From: Odoribacter sp.
Lineage (GTDB): Bacteria > Bacteroidota > Bacteroidia > Bacteroidales > Marinifilaceae
Reading direction: 5' to 3'
Assembly (NCBI GenBank): GCA_020024465.1
Contig: JAHHTT010000002.1
Coordinates: 102,337-166,336, forward strand
DNA length: 64,000 nt
The notes beneath the pieces are model-generated. The model was not told where the DNA came from. It ran no database searches and was given only the letters and a program-made list of their open reading frames with translations. Position numbers and translations under genes: made by a program. Below, piece after piece: positions 1 to 8,555 of the stretch (the first letter of the stretch is position 1; every line of letters starts with the position of its first letter).

Positions 1-2
1 TG

Positions 3-497
3 ATGCGGCAAGCCGCCGCCCTTTACGAGAGGAAGACGGGCGGCATACTGCCCGGCGACTATCTGGAAGCGGTGAAGGCGGAACGGGCGCTGCTCCACGG
101 GCTCGCCCGCCACGGCTGGGACGGTCAGCGGGAAGTACCGAAGGAGACGGTGGAGAAGTACGGGCTGATGGAGGATTTTGCCGGCATCGCCCGGCTAAGG
201 TGGGACTACCACCTGAGCGAGGACAACGGCGACCTCTCCCGTGACTACCCGGAAGCCGCCATCGGACGCCACAACCGTGCCATTCGGGAGCGGGCGGCGA
301 AAGAACTGGCAGGTCTGGAAGCGAGGCTGTTCCCCGAAAAGGCGGCAAGCCGGGAACGGAAGGCTGCGCACCTGCGGGCGGACAACCGGGCAAGCCCCAC
401 GGCATCGCTCAAACGGGAACGGAAGGAACCACCCGGCAAGCGGCAAGCCGGGGAGACAGGCAGGCGGAAGCCTCCGGGGAGAAGAATCAGAATGTAG
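3..497 (+). CDS. Unidentified protein in tra operon, upstream of traM
   Basis: The 164-residue product is very rich in Arg, Lys, Glu and Ala, has no signal peptide or membrane segment, and has a basic, Pro/Gly-rich tail. I do not recognise the family. It does not look like TraL, which is a membrane protein in this position in CTnDOT-type elements. Its ATG overlaps a TGA at bases 1-3 (TGATG), which suggests translational coupling to an upstream tra gene outside the window. The frame is also open to the window edge, so a longer protein cannot be excluded. traM follows 20 bases downstream, consistent with one operon. Confidence 0.5.
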   Translation: MRQAAALYERKTGGILPGDYLEAVKAERALLHGLARHGWDGQREVPKETVEKYGLMEDFAGIARLRWDYHLSEDNGDLSRDYPEAAIGRHNRAIRERAAKELAGLEARLFPEKAASRERKAAHLRADNRASPTASLKRERKEPPGKRQAGETGRRKPPGRRIRM

Positions 498-517
498 GAC
501 AACCATAAATTTTTGAC

Positions 518-1909
518 ATGATGGAAGAACAGAACCAAGAAAAAGTAACGGCAACGCAGCACGTAAAGGCGGCGGATGCCGCAGCCCCGGAGACGGGGAA
601 CGGAAAGAAGGAGGACAAGGGCGGCGGGAAAAAGGAAAAGAAGACAGCCAAGCCGCTCACGCCGAAACAGTTGCAGCAACGGAAGAAGCTGATGGTATAT
701 CCGCTGATGGGCTTGCTGTTCCTCGGCTCGATGTGGCTGATATTCGCACCTTCGGAGGAGCGGGAGGTGAACCGGGACACCGTGGGGGCGTTCAACGCCG
801 ACATCCCCCTGCCGGAGAACGACGGGATCATCGGCGACAAGCGGAAAGCCTACGAGCAGGCGCAGGCGGAAAGGCGGCAGGCAGAGAAGGTGCGCTCGCT
901 GGAGGACTTCGCCTTCTCCGAAGAGAGCGATGCGGACGGGGTGGAAATGGAACTGCCGGACAGCGAGCCGGAACGGGAACCGTTCAGGGACTACTCGGGC
1001 AACGGCGGCGGCCGCTCTTCCGTCGCCGCCTACCGGGACATCAACCGGAAACTCGGCTCGTTCTACGAAGAGCCGAAGGTGGACGGGGAAAAGGAGGAGC
1101 TGAAAAGGCAGGTGGAGGAGCTGACCGCCAAGTTAGAAGAAAGGGAACGGCAGGCGGGCGGAATCGACGATCAGGTGGCACTGATGGAGAAGAGCTACGA
1201 GCTTGCCGCCAAGTACATGGGGCAGAACGGGCAGGACGGCGCAACCGTGCAGACACCCGCCACCGTGCAGAACGGCAACGGCTTGGGACAGCCCGCCGTG
1301 GCGGTGCAGGCGGCACGGGAGCGGACGGTATCGGGGCTGCGACAGCCCCTAAGCGATGCGGAGTTCATGCGGCGGTACAGCCAGCCGAGGAACTACGGCT
1401 TCAACACGGCGGTGGGCAGCGGGTACGCCCTCGGGAAGAACACGATAGCCGCCTGCATCCACCAAGACCAGACGGTTATGGACGGTCAGCAGGTGAAGCT
1501 CCGGCTGCTCGAACCGTTGCAGGCGGGAAACCTGACCATCCCACGCAATACGGTGGTATCCGGTACAGGCAAGGTGCAGGGGGAACGGCTCGACATCACG
1601 GTATCGTCCGTCCAGTACCAAGGTAACATATTGCCGGTGGAGTTGGCGGTCTATGACAACGAGGGAATGAAAGGGCTGTGCATAGAAACCTCACTGGAGC
1701 GGGAAGCGGCAAAGGAGGCGATGGCGAACATCGGCGGCGGGCTGGGAACGAGCATCTCGTTCGCACGGAGCGCCGGGCAACAGGTGGCGATGGACATCAC
1801 CCGTGGGCTGATGCAGGGCGGCAGCCAGTACCTCGCCAAGAAGTTCCGCACGGTAAAGGTGCACCTGAAAGCGGGTGATCCGCTGATGCTCTACGCCAAA
1901 CAACAATAA
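518..1909 (+). CDS. traM: Conjugative transposon protein TraM
   Basis: TraM is an inner-membrane-anchored component of the CTnDOT-type type IV secretion apparatus and is usually regarded as the VirB10-like part. The 463-residue product has a Lys-rich cytoplasmic N-terminus, a single membrane helix around residues 60-77 (VYPLMGLLFLGSMWLIF), a long charged periplasmic region with a coiled coil at about 190-215, and a C-terminal domain from about residue 300 that contains the conserved TraM segment (ACIHQDQTVMDGQQVKLRLL, then GTGKVQGERL). Length is as expected for the family. Two ATGs in a row begin the frame; I used the first. It sits directly upstream of traN and traO in the canonical order. 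Confidence 0.93.
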   Translation: MMEEQNQEKVTATQHVKAADAAAPETGNGKKEDKGGGKKEKKTAKPLTPKQLQQRKKLMVYPLMGLLFLGSMWLIFAPSEEREVNRDTVGAFNADIPLPENDGIIGDKRKAYEQAQAERRQAEKVRSLEDFAFSEESDADGVEMELPDSEPEREPFRDYSGNGGGRSSVAAYRDINRKLGSFYEEPKVDGEKEELKRQVEELTAKLEERERQAGGIDDQVALMEKSYELAAKYMGQNGQDGATVQTPATVQNGNGLGQPAVAVQAARERTVSGLRQPLSDAEFMRRYSQPRNYGFNTAVGSGYALGKNTIAACIHQDQTVMDGQQVKLRLLEPLQAGNLTIPRNTVVSGTGKVQGERLDITVSSVQYQGNILPVELAVYDNEGMKGLCIETSLEREAAKEAMANIGGGLGTSISFARSAGQQVAMDITRGLMQGGSQYLAKKFRTVKVHLKAGDPLMLYAKQQ

Positions 1910-1945
1910 ATCAACAGATTATAAAACCATTAAAAAGTAAAGACA

Positions 1946-2884
1946 ATGAAAAAGATTTTTGGATGGGTTGCCCTGCTTGTAGGCATGGTGACGGGTGCGA
2001 ACGCACAAGTGAATGATACGATACAGCGGACCACGGGCAACGACCTGTATCAGGGGATTACACGGAAGCTACCCTACCGGCAGATGGTGACGCCCCACGG
2101 GGTGCAGGTGACGTTCGCCAAGACGGTGCATATCATCTTCCCCTCGGCGGTGCGGTACGTGGATTTGGGAAGCAATTGGATTATCGCCGGGAAAGCGGAC
2201 GGTGCGGAGAACGTGATCCGGGTGAAGGCGGTGACCGAGGGGTTTCCGGGGGAAACGAACTTTTCCGTCATCTGCGAGGACGGGAGTTTCTATTCATTCA
2301 ATGCCCGGTATGCGCACGAGCCGGAGATGCTGAACATCGAGATGAAGGATTTTTTGGAGAACGGGGACACGACGGACTTTTCGCATACCCGCATGAACAT
2401 CCATTTCCGTGAGCTGGCAGGCGAAAGCCCGCTCTTGGTGAAGCTGATCATGCAGAGCATCTACAAGGAGGACAGGCGGGAGATCCGGCACTTGGGCTGC
2501 AAACGCTTCGGGGTGCAGTTCCTCCTGAAATCCGTCCACTCGCACAACGGGCTGTTCTATTTCCACACGGAAACGAGGAACAGGTCGAACGTGGCTTTCC
2601 GGACGGACTTTATCCGGTTCAAGATCGTGGACAAGAAAGTGCCGAAGCGCACCGCCATTCAGGAACGGGTGATCGACCCGGTGCGCAGCTACAACGAGGT
2701 GCTGGTGACGGAGGGAAAAAGCGACGTGCGCACGGTGTATGCCGTCCCGCAGTTCACCATACCGGACGACAAGCTGCTGGTCATCGAGCTGTTCGAGAAG
2801 GACGGCGGCAGGCACCAGACCATCCGGGTGGAGAACGCCGACCTCGTGGCGGCAAGACAGATTAACGAACTGAAAATCAAATAA
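1946..2884 (+). CDS. traN: Conjugative transposon protein TraN
   Basis: TraN (DUF4138 family) is a periplasmic/outer-membrane-associated protein of the Bacteroidales conjugation machine, thought to be the VirB9-like partner of TraM. The 312-residue product begins with a clear signal peptide (KKIFGWVALLVGMVTGANAQ, cleavage after ANA). The mature part shows the family's N-terminal beta-rich block with the VHIIFPSAVRYVDLGS motif. Length is normal. It starts 36 bases after traM and is followed 3 bases later by traO, so traM-N-O are co-transcribed. Confidence 0.93.
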   Translation: MKKIFGWVALLVGMVTGANAQVNDTIQRTTGNDLYQGITRKLPYRQMVTPHGVQVTFAKTVHIIFPSAVRYVDLGSNWIIAGKADGAENVIRVKAVTEGFPGETNFSVICEDGSFYSFNARYAHEPEMLNIEMKDFLENGDTTDFSHTRMNIHFRELAGESPLLVKLIMQSIYKEDRREIRHLGCKRFGVQFLLKSVHSHNGLFYFHTETRNRSNVAFRTDFIRFKIVDKKVPKRTAIQERVIDPVRSYNEVLVTEGKSDVRTVYAVPQFTIPDDKLLVIELFEKDGGRHQTIRVENADLVAARQINELKIK

Positions 2885-2887
2885 GCG

Positions 2888-3469
2888 ATGAAAAGGTTAC
2901 TGTTCATTATCCTGCTTTTCGGGGTGTGCCTGCATGTGAACCAGGCACACGCCCAACGGTGCCTGCCCGGAATGAGGGGCATACAGCTCACGGGCGGGCT
3001 GTCGGACAACATGCGCTGGAAAAACGGCGACGGCTTCGGCTACCACGCCGGGATAGCGGTGAGCACCTACACGAAGAACGCCCACCATTGGGTGGTCGGT
3101 GCGGAATACTTGGAGAAGCGATACGGCTACCGGGACTGCCTCTATCCGGCGAGCCAGTTCACGGGCGAGGGTGGCTATTACCTGAACTTCCTTTCCGACC
3201 GGAAAAAGATGTTCTTCGCCGCACTGGGGCTGTCCGCCCTTGCCGGGTACGAGACGGTGAACTGGGGCGAGAGCCTGCTGCCGGACGGCTCCCGGCTCAC
3301 GGATGAGGACAATTTCATCTACGGGGGTGCGCTGACGCTGGAGCTGTCCGCCTACGTGACGGACAAGATTGTCTTGCTGGTAAACGGTCGCCAAAGGGTG
3401 CTGTTCGGCGGCGACTGCGGGAAATTCCACACGCAGGTCGGCGTGGGAATACGTTTTATGATTCGATAA
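2888..3469 (+). CDS. traO: Conjugative transposon protein TraO
   Basis: TraO is a small secreted protein of CTnDOT-type transfer systems. The 193-residue product has a signal peptide (LLFIILLFGVCLHVNQAHAQ) followed by alternating hydrophobic/aromatic beta strands (for example WVVGAEYLEKRYGYRDC and the C-terminal VGVGIRFMIR), the pattern of a small outer-membrane beta barrel. The C-terminal aromatic/Arg strand suits an outer-membrane location. It lies between traN and traQ. In CTnDOT a primase gene (traP) follows traO; none is present here. Confidence 0.9.
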   Translation: MKRLLFIILLFGVCLHVNQAHAQRCLPGMRGIQLTGGLSDNMRWKNGDGFGYHAGIAVSTYTKNAHHWVVGAEYLEKRYGYRDCLYPASQFTGEGGYYLNFLSDRKKMFFAALGLSALAGYETVNWGESLLPDGSRLTDEDNFIYGGALTLELSAYVTDKIVLLVNGRQRVLFGGDCGKFHTQVGVGIRFMIR

Positions 3470-3495
3470 CTGCTATATAATATAATAATGTATAT

Positions 3496-3927
3496 ATGAG
3501 GACAATGATTTATAAAATGCTCACGGGCTGCTACATCGTGGCCGCCCTCGTGCTGGTCGCAGCCTGTAATGACGGGCTGGACATTCAGACGAAATACCCG
3601 TTCACGGTGGAGACGATGCCCGTCCCGAAGGAGCTGAAAGTGAACGAGACGGCGGAGATACGGTGCGAGCTGAAACGGGAAGGACGCTGGGAGGACACCC
3701 GGTACACGATCCGCTGGTTCCTCTTCGACGGGGAAGGCACGCTCAAACTGGACGACGGCACGGCGTTGCTGCCCAATGACCGCTACCCGCTGGAGAAAGA
3801 GACGTTCCGGCTCTATTACACCCCGTTGTCGGACGAACAGAGCGGCTTCACCGTCTGGGTGGAGGACTCGGACGGTCAGGCGGTCGAGCTGGAATTTTCG
3901 TTCAATGTGGACAATGAAAAGAAATAG
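3496..3927 (+). CDS. traQ: Conjugative transposon protein TraQ (DUF3872 lipoprotein)
   Basis: TraQ is the last tra-operon protein in this family of elements and belongs to DUF3872. The 143-residue product starts with a lipoprotein signal (LVAAC at about residues 19-24, Cys as lipidation site). A beta-sandwich-like domain follows, with the characteristic stretch KYPFTVETMPVPKELKVNET. Its start, ATG at 3496, follows a short AT-rich gap after traO. A strong hairpin downstream (4015-4059) probably ends the tra transcript. What normally follows in related elements (such as a lysozyme gene) is replaced here by an inserted AT-rich module. Confidence 0.88.
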   Translation: MRTMIYKMLTGCYIVAALVLVAACNDGLDIQTKYPFTVETMPVPKELKVNETAEIRCELKREGRWEDTRYTIRWFLFDGEGTLKLDDGTALLPNDRYPLEKETFRLYYTPLSDEQSGFTVWVEDSDGQAVELEFSFNVDNEKK

Positions 3928-4014
3928 TCCTAAAATTACAACAAAGGTGTCAAAATTCAATTTTTAAAAAGATGAACTTATAATTTGAAATTTGAGCATC
4001 CTAAAAGACTATAG

Positions 4015-4059
4015 AAAGGGTTGTATCATTACTTAATACAGAGTTTGATACAACCCTTT
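4015..4059. terminator. Hairpin between convergent tra operon and ATPase module
   Basis: A perfect 14-bp inverted repeat (AAAGGGTTGTATCA at 4015-4028 and its complement at 4046-4059) encloses a 17-base loop. It lies between traQ and the convergent minus-strand gene ending at 4165, so it can serve as a bidirectional terminator. Confidence 0.7.
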
Positions 4060-4164
4060 TAACTGTTATAGTTACATATCTATAACTTTTGAAAGTAGTC
4101 ATTTTAGTTTTGATGCGTCTTTGTAAATATCTTATAAAAACCTATTGGCTGTTACATCTGAAAA

Positions 4165-5256
4165 TTACACAATCATTTTACTATAACAACAACACCAATT
4201 AAATATGTGTTTTCCTATTTCATACCATTCATATTCTTGATTTGGTGTTAAATGTTCTGCTGTAACAACAGGATGTATTTGAGGTAATAGTTTTAAGCTT
4301 TCCGCTAATATATGTACTCCAAATCCTTGTATTACAACTTGATCTTTATAATTCTTTCTAAAAGATTCTTTTGTTCTTCTTTTTCGCTCTTTGTCAATAG
4401 GCTTAAACTTATTAGCAAGTACATGATTAGCTAATTCACTTTTCCAATAGTTAAAAGCAGTATCACTATAAAGATATTGAATATGTACTCCATCTTTCAT
4501 ATCAAAAAAAGACATATCAAATTTACGATGATTCGTTATAATGCAGTGATTACGCAAATTGTTATTTTTCCATAAACATTCATATGGTATCAAATTTTCA
4601 ACTTCACATACTCTATTCATTACATAAAAATCACAATTAAAAGGATTGTCAGCCAAACTATCTTGGATTTTCTTTGCAGTTTCTCCTAAATGATTATCAC
4701 CTTGAAAATGAAAATCACTATCCGCCACAGAAAAAACAAAATGTTGTTTCAATTTTTTCTCATATTCAATAACATTATTGGTCGTATTACCTCCACCCAT
4801 TAAATTGTATGAACATATCGTACATGCTTTTATGCGTTCTTTTCTTTGATAATAATCTGTTAATGCTTTGAAGAAAAAAGCATCTTCAAGGTTTTCTGTA
4901 AGTAAATGTGTTTCCTCAAAAAATTCAAATCCTCTTGTTTCGATAGGATTTATAAAAATATTATTTTCCAAACGTTGGGTCTGTTTACTGAATGTTACAA
5001 AAGCTTTTACTTTCATTTTACTAGTTAATGAACCTAATTGGGTATATATTTTCCCAATTTTGTCAAATGCTGCCAATTCATATCTAGAAAACACTCCTTT
5101 ATGTTTCAATAATTTAACTACATCAGCATACTGTATTATAATTGCGTGTTTACCATTTCGAATAGCAAGAGCGGCTTGTCTTAAAACATCTATAGCAACT
5201 TCATTGTCTTTGCTAAGAGCTTCCTCAATTATATCAGATTCAATCTTCAAATACAT
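4165..5256 (-). CDS. Toprim-like protein of a two-gene ATPase module
   Basis: The 363-residue protein has no firm family name that I can give. About one third in it shows a Toprim-like arrangement: an acidic motif (HLLTENLEDAFFFKAL, about residues 138-153), then a Gly-rich turn (MGGGNTT), then a strand ending in an acidic pair (FVFSVADSDFHF, about residues 174-185). This order (E/D, Gly, DxD) matches Toprim nucleases of OLD and DUF4435 (AriB) type proteins. The C-terminal half is unassigned and ends with a Cys-rich tail (WCCCYSK). The start overlaps the ATPase gene by 17 bases, so the two are translated together. Base composition is far more AT-rich than the surrounding tra genes. Inferred role: effector nuclease of a phage-defence pair. 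Confidence 0.7.
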   Translation of the reverse strand: MYLKIESDIIEEALSKDNEVAIDVLRQAALAIRNGKHAIIIQYADVVKLLKHKGVFSRYELAAFDKIGKIYTQLGSLTSKMKVKAFVTFSKQTQRLENNIFINPIETRGFEFFEETHLLTENLEDAFFFKALTDYYQRKERIKACTICSYNLMGGGNTTNNVIEYEKKLKQHFVFSVADSDFHFQGDNHLGETAKKIQDSLADNPFNCDFYVMNRVCEVENLIPYECLWKNNNLRNHCIITNHRKFDMSFFDMKDGVHIQYLYSDTAFNYWKSELANHVLANKFKPIDKERKRRTKESFRKNYKDQVVIQGFGVHILAESLKLLPQIHPVVTAEHLTPNQEYEWYEIGKHIFNWCCCYSKMIV

Positions 5257-6727
5257 AATCAGAAAAGAAACCGTAAGGCCAATTTATTAGTTGTCCATCT
5301 TCAGAATAATATGATTTCTCTATATAATTTTGCATGCCTTCATTTGCGGCATTGAATATAAAAACATTGATATCTTCGTTACTGAATTCATGAGTAGCAA
5401 TCATTTGACCAATACGACTAATTATAATTTCACTATGCGTTTCTATAATGAAACGAATATCTCTCCCTTGTTCTTTTGCTTCTTTAATTACTGTAACAAG
5501 CATTGATGCAAATAATCCCTGTAAACGAGGATGAAGATGCAACTCTGGTTGTTCAATAGCAACTATGTATTGATTCCGACCAGTTGTTCTACTATAGTTT
5601 GTTATTGCAAAATCTTTGTACAATGTCTTCCAAATTATTGCTAATATTGGTAATATTTGTGTATAGCCAAAACCAACATCAACCATATTGTGTTTTTCTT
5701 TTCCTTCTTCATTTATAATCAATTCCATGTTTCCATTCACAGAAGACACTTCTACTTCAAAACCGAACAATCTCCTTGTCCAATTTTTGAAGTTATTTAA
5801 TGATTCCTTGTCAAGATTATACAAATACATTGCAAGGTTTTTCCCATCAGAATCTATTTCTTCTACTGCATAGTTTTGAAACCTATAATATCTTTGTGTC
5901 GTAGCGCGTAATGGACCAACATAAGAAATGTTATTCGAAAGACTTAATAGGTTTAGATTTATACCATCTATAATATTATTAATATGTAGCAATAAGTAAA
6001 TATTATTCAACCATAATTTATTAATATGAGTATTTTTGTCTTCAACAGATAATTGTTTTGTAATATAATTGACAACATCTTCTTTACTACCTAATTTCAA
6101 AGATCTTGATATTTTTCTATACTGAGAAAAAGAACTTGTAAATTGCAACTCTCTTAACTTAGTCTCACACCACATAGGATAATCATCAGCAATATCATTT
6201 TTGGAAATAAATAATAATCTTGGTAATAAACTATTTGTTTCTGTCGCAATTACACGATCAAAATCTTCCTCTGTAGGAATTCCATTCACTTCAATTTTTA
6301 CAGATGAGCGTTTGGGATTGTAATAAATTTTAATTTTCTGATCTTCAAAAGATATTGTAAGAGATTCCAAATAGTCAAAATCTTTATCTTTTTGAGATAA
6401 TCTCATGTTGACTTTTAGATTTGTTTCATCTATACTTTTAAGAAATCCCCTTTGAGGAATACGGAACTTTTTTACAAGAAATTCTATTTCTAGAAATGAC
6501 TGTCCCTCTTTTATAACATTGGCAAAATCCTTAAAGTCAACCTCATTACCATACCAAAGAAAAACACCATTCCTTTTAATACCTACACTTTGTTTTATCA
6601 AAGGGAACATCTTAATAAATGAACTCTTTCCACTACTATTACTTCCTACTAAAAAATTAATAGGTCGAAAGTCTATATCACCAGTATCGGTGAAGCATCT
6701 ATAATTTTTGAGTCTTAATGTGTCCAT
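5240..6727 (-). CDS. AAA family ATPase (AAA_15/DUF3696 type)
   Basis: This is a 495-residue SMC/OLD-like ABC-type ATPase. Walker A is GSNSSGKSSFIK (about residues 28-39) after the family's NYRCFTDTGDIDFRPINFLV start. The signature/Walker B region is near the C-terminus: VDVGFGYTQILPIL, then IVAIEQPELHLHPRLQ. The C-terminal block (YYSEDGQLINWPYGFF) is typical of DUF3696. Proteins of this type pair with Toprim or other nucleases in defence modules (PARIS AriA, OLD-like, AbiL). Here it is the first gene of the pair, with its stop inside the start of the Toprim-like gene. It is flanked by an IS remnant upstream, consistent with transfer into the ICE. Confidence 0.85.
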   Translation of the reverse strand: MDTLRLKNYRCFTDTGDIDFRPINFLVGSNSSGKSSFIKMFPLIKQSVGIKRNGVFLWYGNEVDFKDFANVIKEGQSFLEIEFLVKKFRIPQRGFLKSIDETNLKVNMRLSQKDKDFDYLESLTISFEDQKIKIYYNPKRSSVKIEVNGIPTEEDFDRVIATETNSLLPRLLFISKNDIADDYPMWCETKLRELQFTSSFSQYRKISRSLKLGSKEDVVNYITKQLSVEDKNTHINKLWLNNIYLLLHINNIIDGINLNLLSLSNNISYVGPLRATTQRYYRFQNYAVEEIDSDGKNLAMYLYNLDKESLNNFKNWTRRLFGFEVEVSSVNGNMELIINEEGKEKHNMVDVGFGYTQILPILAIIWKTLYKDFAITNYSRTTGRNQYIVAIEQPELHLHPRLQGLFASMLVTVIKEAKEQGRDIRFIIETHSEIIISRIGQMIATHEFSNEDINVFIFNAANEGMQNYIEKSYYSEDGQLINWPYGFFSDYVFED

Positions 6728-6865
6728 TGTAATACAACTTAATTAAAAGTTATTAAAATAGCTTTACGCAACCAACTAAAACATTATAAACCAGTAGATT
6801 CATTAGAGCATTTTTACAACTTTATAGTTTCAAAACGAATGAGTTGTAAAAATATTCAAGCAATC

Positions 6866-7400
6866 TCACTGATAAACAATGGCAAGTTATAGAAAAAATC
6901 ACTAAGCCACAAGAAAAAACGAAAATATTCCCTCCGGTATATTGTAGATGCAGTTCTTTTTATCTTCTCAAAATAGGTTGTTAGCAGCGTATGCTTCCCT
7001 AAGATTTCACACCTTGGAAAAGTGTGCATTACTCTCTAGCAAATAGAAATGATTGTGATTAAAGAACTTCTTGATAATCTACATCCTAATGTCGGAATTA
7101 TATCCGATTGCAAGGAGAGTCCCAGCATGAATATCATTGACTCCCAAAGCGTGAAGGCAGCTCATTACGTAGATTACAAAAATGGAATTGACAATAACAA
7201 AAAGATTAAAGGGAGGAAATTGTATATAATAGTTGATATTCAAGGTAATCTAATATCCATTTCTTATCTACAAAGTAAGCATCTATGACAGCAAAGGAGC
7301 TTCGTCTGTCATGGATAATCTATTCATATAATCATTTGCATATTGTCAATATATTAGTGGATAGCAACCATAGGAAAGGTCTTACCATTTGAATTCTTGA
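6866..7400 (+). pseudogene. Decayed IS5-family transposase
   Basis: Fragments in shifting frames spell an IS5-type transposase of the DUF4096 group: LTDKQWQVIEKI at about 6866, SLRYIVDAVLFI at about 6940, MNIIDSQSVKA at about 7127-7160, KKIKGRKLYIIVDIQGNLIS at about 7199-7261, and NHLHIVNILVDSNHRKGLTI at about 7330-7390. At least two frameshifts and several stops break it, so it is inactive. No clear terminal inverted repeats were found. It adjoins the ATPase module and may record how that module entered the ICE. Confidence 0.75.
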
Positions 7401-7430
7401 TATATATTATAATGGTTTACTATAGATTTC

Positions 7431-7480
7431 TTTTGCTTCTTGTTCTTTTCCCGCCCCGCTCACGAAAGAAAAGAAGTGCG
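7431..7480. repeat. Dispersed hairpin repeat, copy 1
   Basis: A GC-centred hairpin of the form TTCTTTTC-CCGC...GCTCAC-GAAAGAAAAGAA. It lies downstream of the radC stop (minus strand) and recurs at 8172-8226 and, in a variant, at 9193-9233 and 11060-11101. It is probably an intercistronic or terminating RNA hairpin. Confidence 0.6.
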
Positions 7481-7509
7481 AAACGGATGGCGAATAAAAA
7501 AGGGGACGC

Positions 7510-7952
7510 TTAAAGCATCCCCTCGTCCATGTAGCTAAGATAGGCGTCCTCGGTCAGTATGATGTGGTCCAAAAGCTGTACGCCGATTGCCTCGCAGCCT
7601 TTCTTCAACTGGCTGGTCAGGTTGTTGTCCGGCGTGCTCGCCACGGTCGAGCCGGAAGGGTGGTTATGCGAGAGGATGATTCCCGAGGCGTGGGAGACGA
7701 GAGCCGTCTGGAGGACGATGCGTATGTCCACCACCGTGCTGTTCATGCCGCTGCGTGAGACGCACGAGACGCCCAGCAGCCTGCCTATGCCGTTCAGGTA
7801 CATCGCCCAGCACTCCTCGTGGTGCTGCATACAGTCCTCGTAGAAGGTCTTGAGGATGTCGTAAGACTCCTTGGAAGAGTGGATTTAACTCTCTTGGATG
7901 CGTCAGCGTCCTTGTAACTTACGGTGATTTGAGGGAAAGACAGTGTATTCAT
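7510..7952 (-). pseudogene. radC: RadC-like JAB protein, frameshifted
   Basis: RadC-family proteins carry a JAB/MPN metalloprotease-like domain; ICE copies have no proven role. The longest intact frame (7510-7830) holds the JAMM motif SHNHPSGSTVASTPD. Reading upstream, the same frame continues through SSKESYDILKTFYEDC. A separate frame starts at ATG 7952 with MNTLSFPQITVSYKDADASKRVK. The two join if one A/T is added in the T-run at 7884-7886, giving KRVKIHSSKES. The gene is therefore whole except for a one-base deletion near codon 23. Either it is a true pseudogene or a homopolymer sequencing error. Followed downstream by a hairpin repeat. Confidence 0.75.
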
Positions 7953-8333
7953 AATGCAAAAAATTAAAAGTGAAACATTTATTTTTTGCTTTGGGGTACG
8001 GGGAAAGAACGGACTTCATGCAAGGCTTTTGCGTGGAATACGACCCGAAGGTGTGGAGATTGCGCGCAAAACCGTCAGGTTCAGCCTTGCCACTTGTCCG
8101 TTTTTCCCCGTAGATTTGCTAAAAAATGAGTGTGGAGCTTGGCTAAAAAATCCGGTGGGTCAAGGGGTTTCTTTTTGCTTCTTTCTCTTTTCCCGCCCAC
8201 GGCTCACCGAAAGAAAAAGAAGTGCGTCCGAAATGTCGGGGTGGTCGGGGTTGCCACGGGCGGGTAAAAAAAGAAGTCCGGGCGGATCGCTACCCGTCCC
8301 GGACTTCCGGCGATGAAACACAGAGGGGGGATG
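7953..8333. other. Intergenic stretch with hairpin repeat
   Basis: No convincing gene between the radC start and the next minus-strand stop. A plus-strand open frame runs through much of it, but it reads across the hairpin repeat and has no recognisable protein features. The region probably holds the radC promoter and, near 8172, the second hairpin repeat. Confidence 0.5.
8172..8226. repeat. Dispersed hairpin repeat, copy 2
   Basis: Nearly the same sequence as 7431-7480: CTTCTTTCTCTTTTCCCGCC, then GGCTCAC, then GAAAGAAAAAGAAGTGCG. The arms can pair over about 12 bases. It follows the stop of the 8334-8555 gene on the minus strand. Confidence 0.6.
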
Positions 8334-8555
8334 TTATGGCTTGATTTCCCCCGTTGCGATTAGGTTTCCGTCCGAATAATACTCTATCTTCCCGTAGGTA
8401 AACCCCATGTCGGGAATGGCTACGAAAGCGATATAGTCCGAATACTCCCTGCCTTTGAGGTTCTTTCCGACAAGGTTGTTGAATATCATGGGGATGCTAT
8501 GACCGTCCTCGCTGTAAAGGACGGTTTTCCCGTTCTGTCTGATTTCCCGCTTCAT
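8334..8555 (-). CDS. Small unknown ICE protein (73 aa)
   Basis: I do not recognise this protein. It is short, beta-rich by appearance (IAFVAIPDMGFTYGKIEYY), and has no signal peptide or membrane segment. The start chosen is ATG at 8555 (MKREIRQNGKT). It overlaps the TGA of the upstream gene as ATGA, the usual mark of coupled translation; an earlier ATG at 8597 would need a 46-base overlap. It is translated with the 200-residue gene before it. Confidence 0.6.
   Translation of the reverse strand: MKREIRQNGKTVLYSEDGHSIPMIFNNLVGKNLKGREYSDYIAFVAIPDMGFTYGKIEYYSDGNLIATGEIKP

Noticed and set aside
245..1626. Long open frames on both strands over traM and its upstream gene
   Set aside because: High GC gives long shadow frames; products are Arg/Gly/Ala-rich without any motif, and the traM frame is clear.
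7954..8316. Plus-strand frame of 120 codons between radC and the next gene
   Set aside because: It reads through the dispersed hairpin repeat, shows no protein features, and opposes the operon direction.
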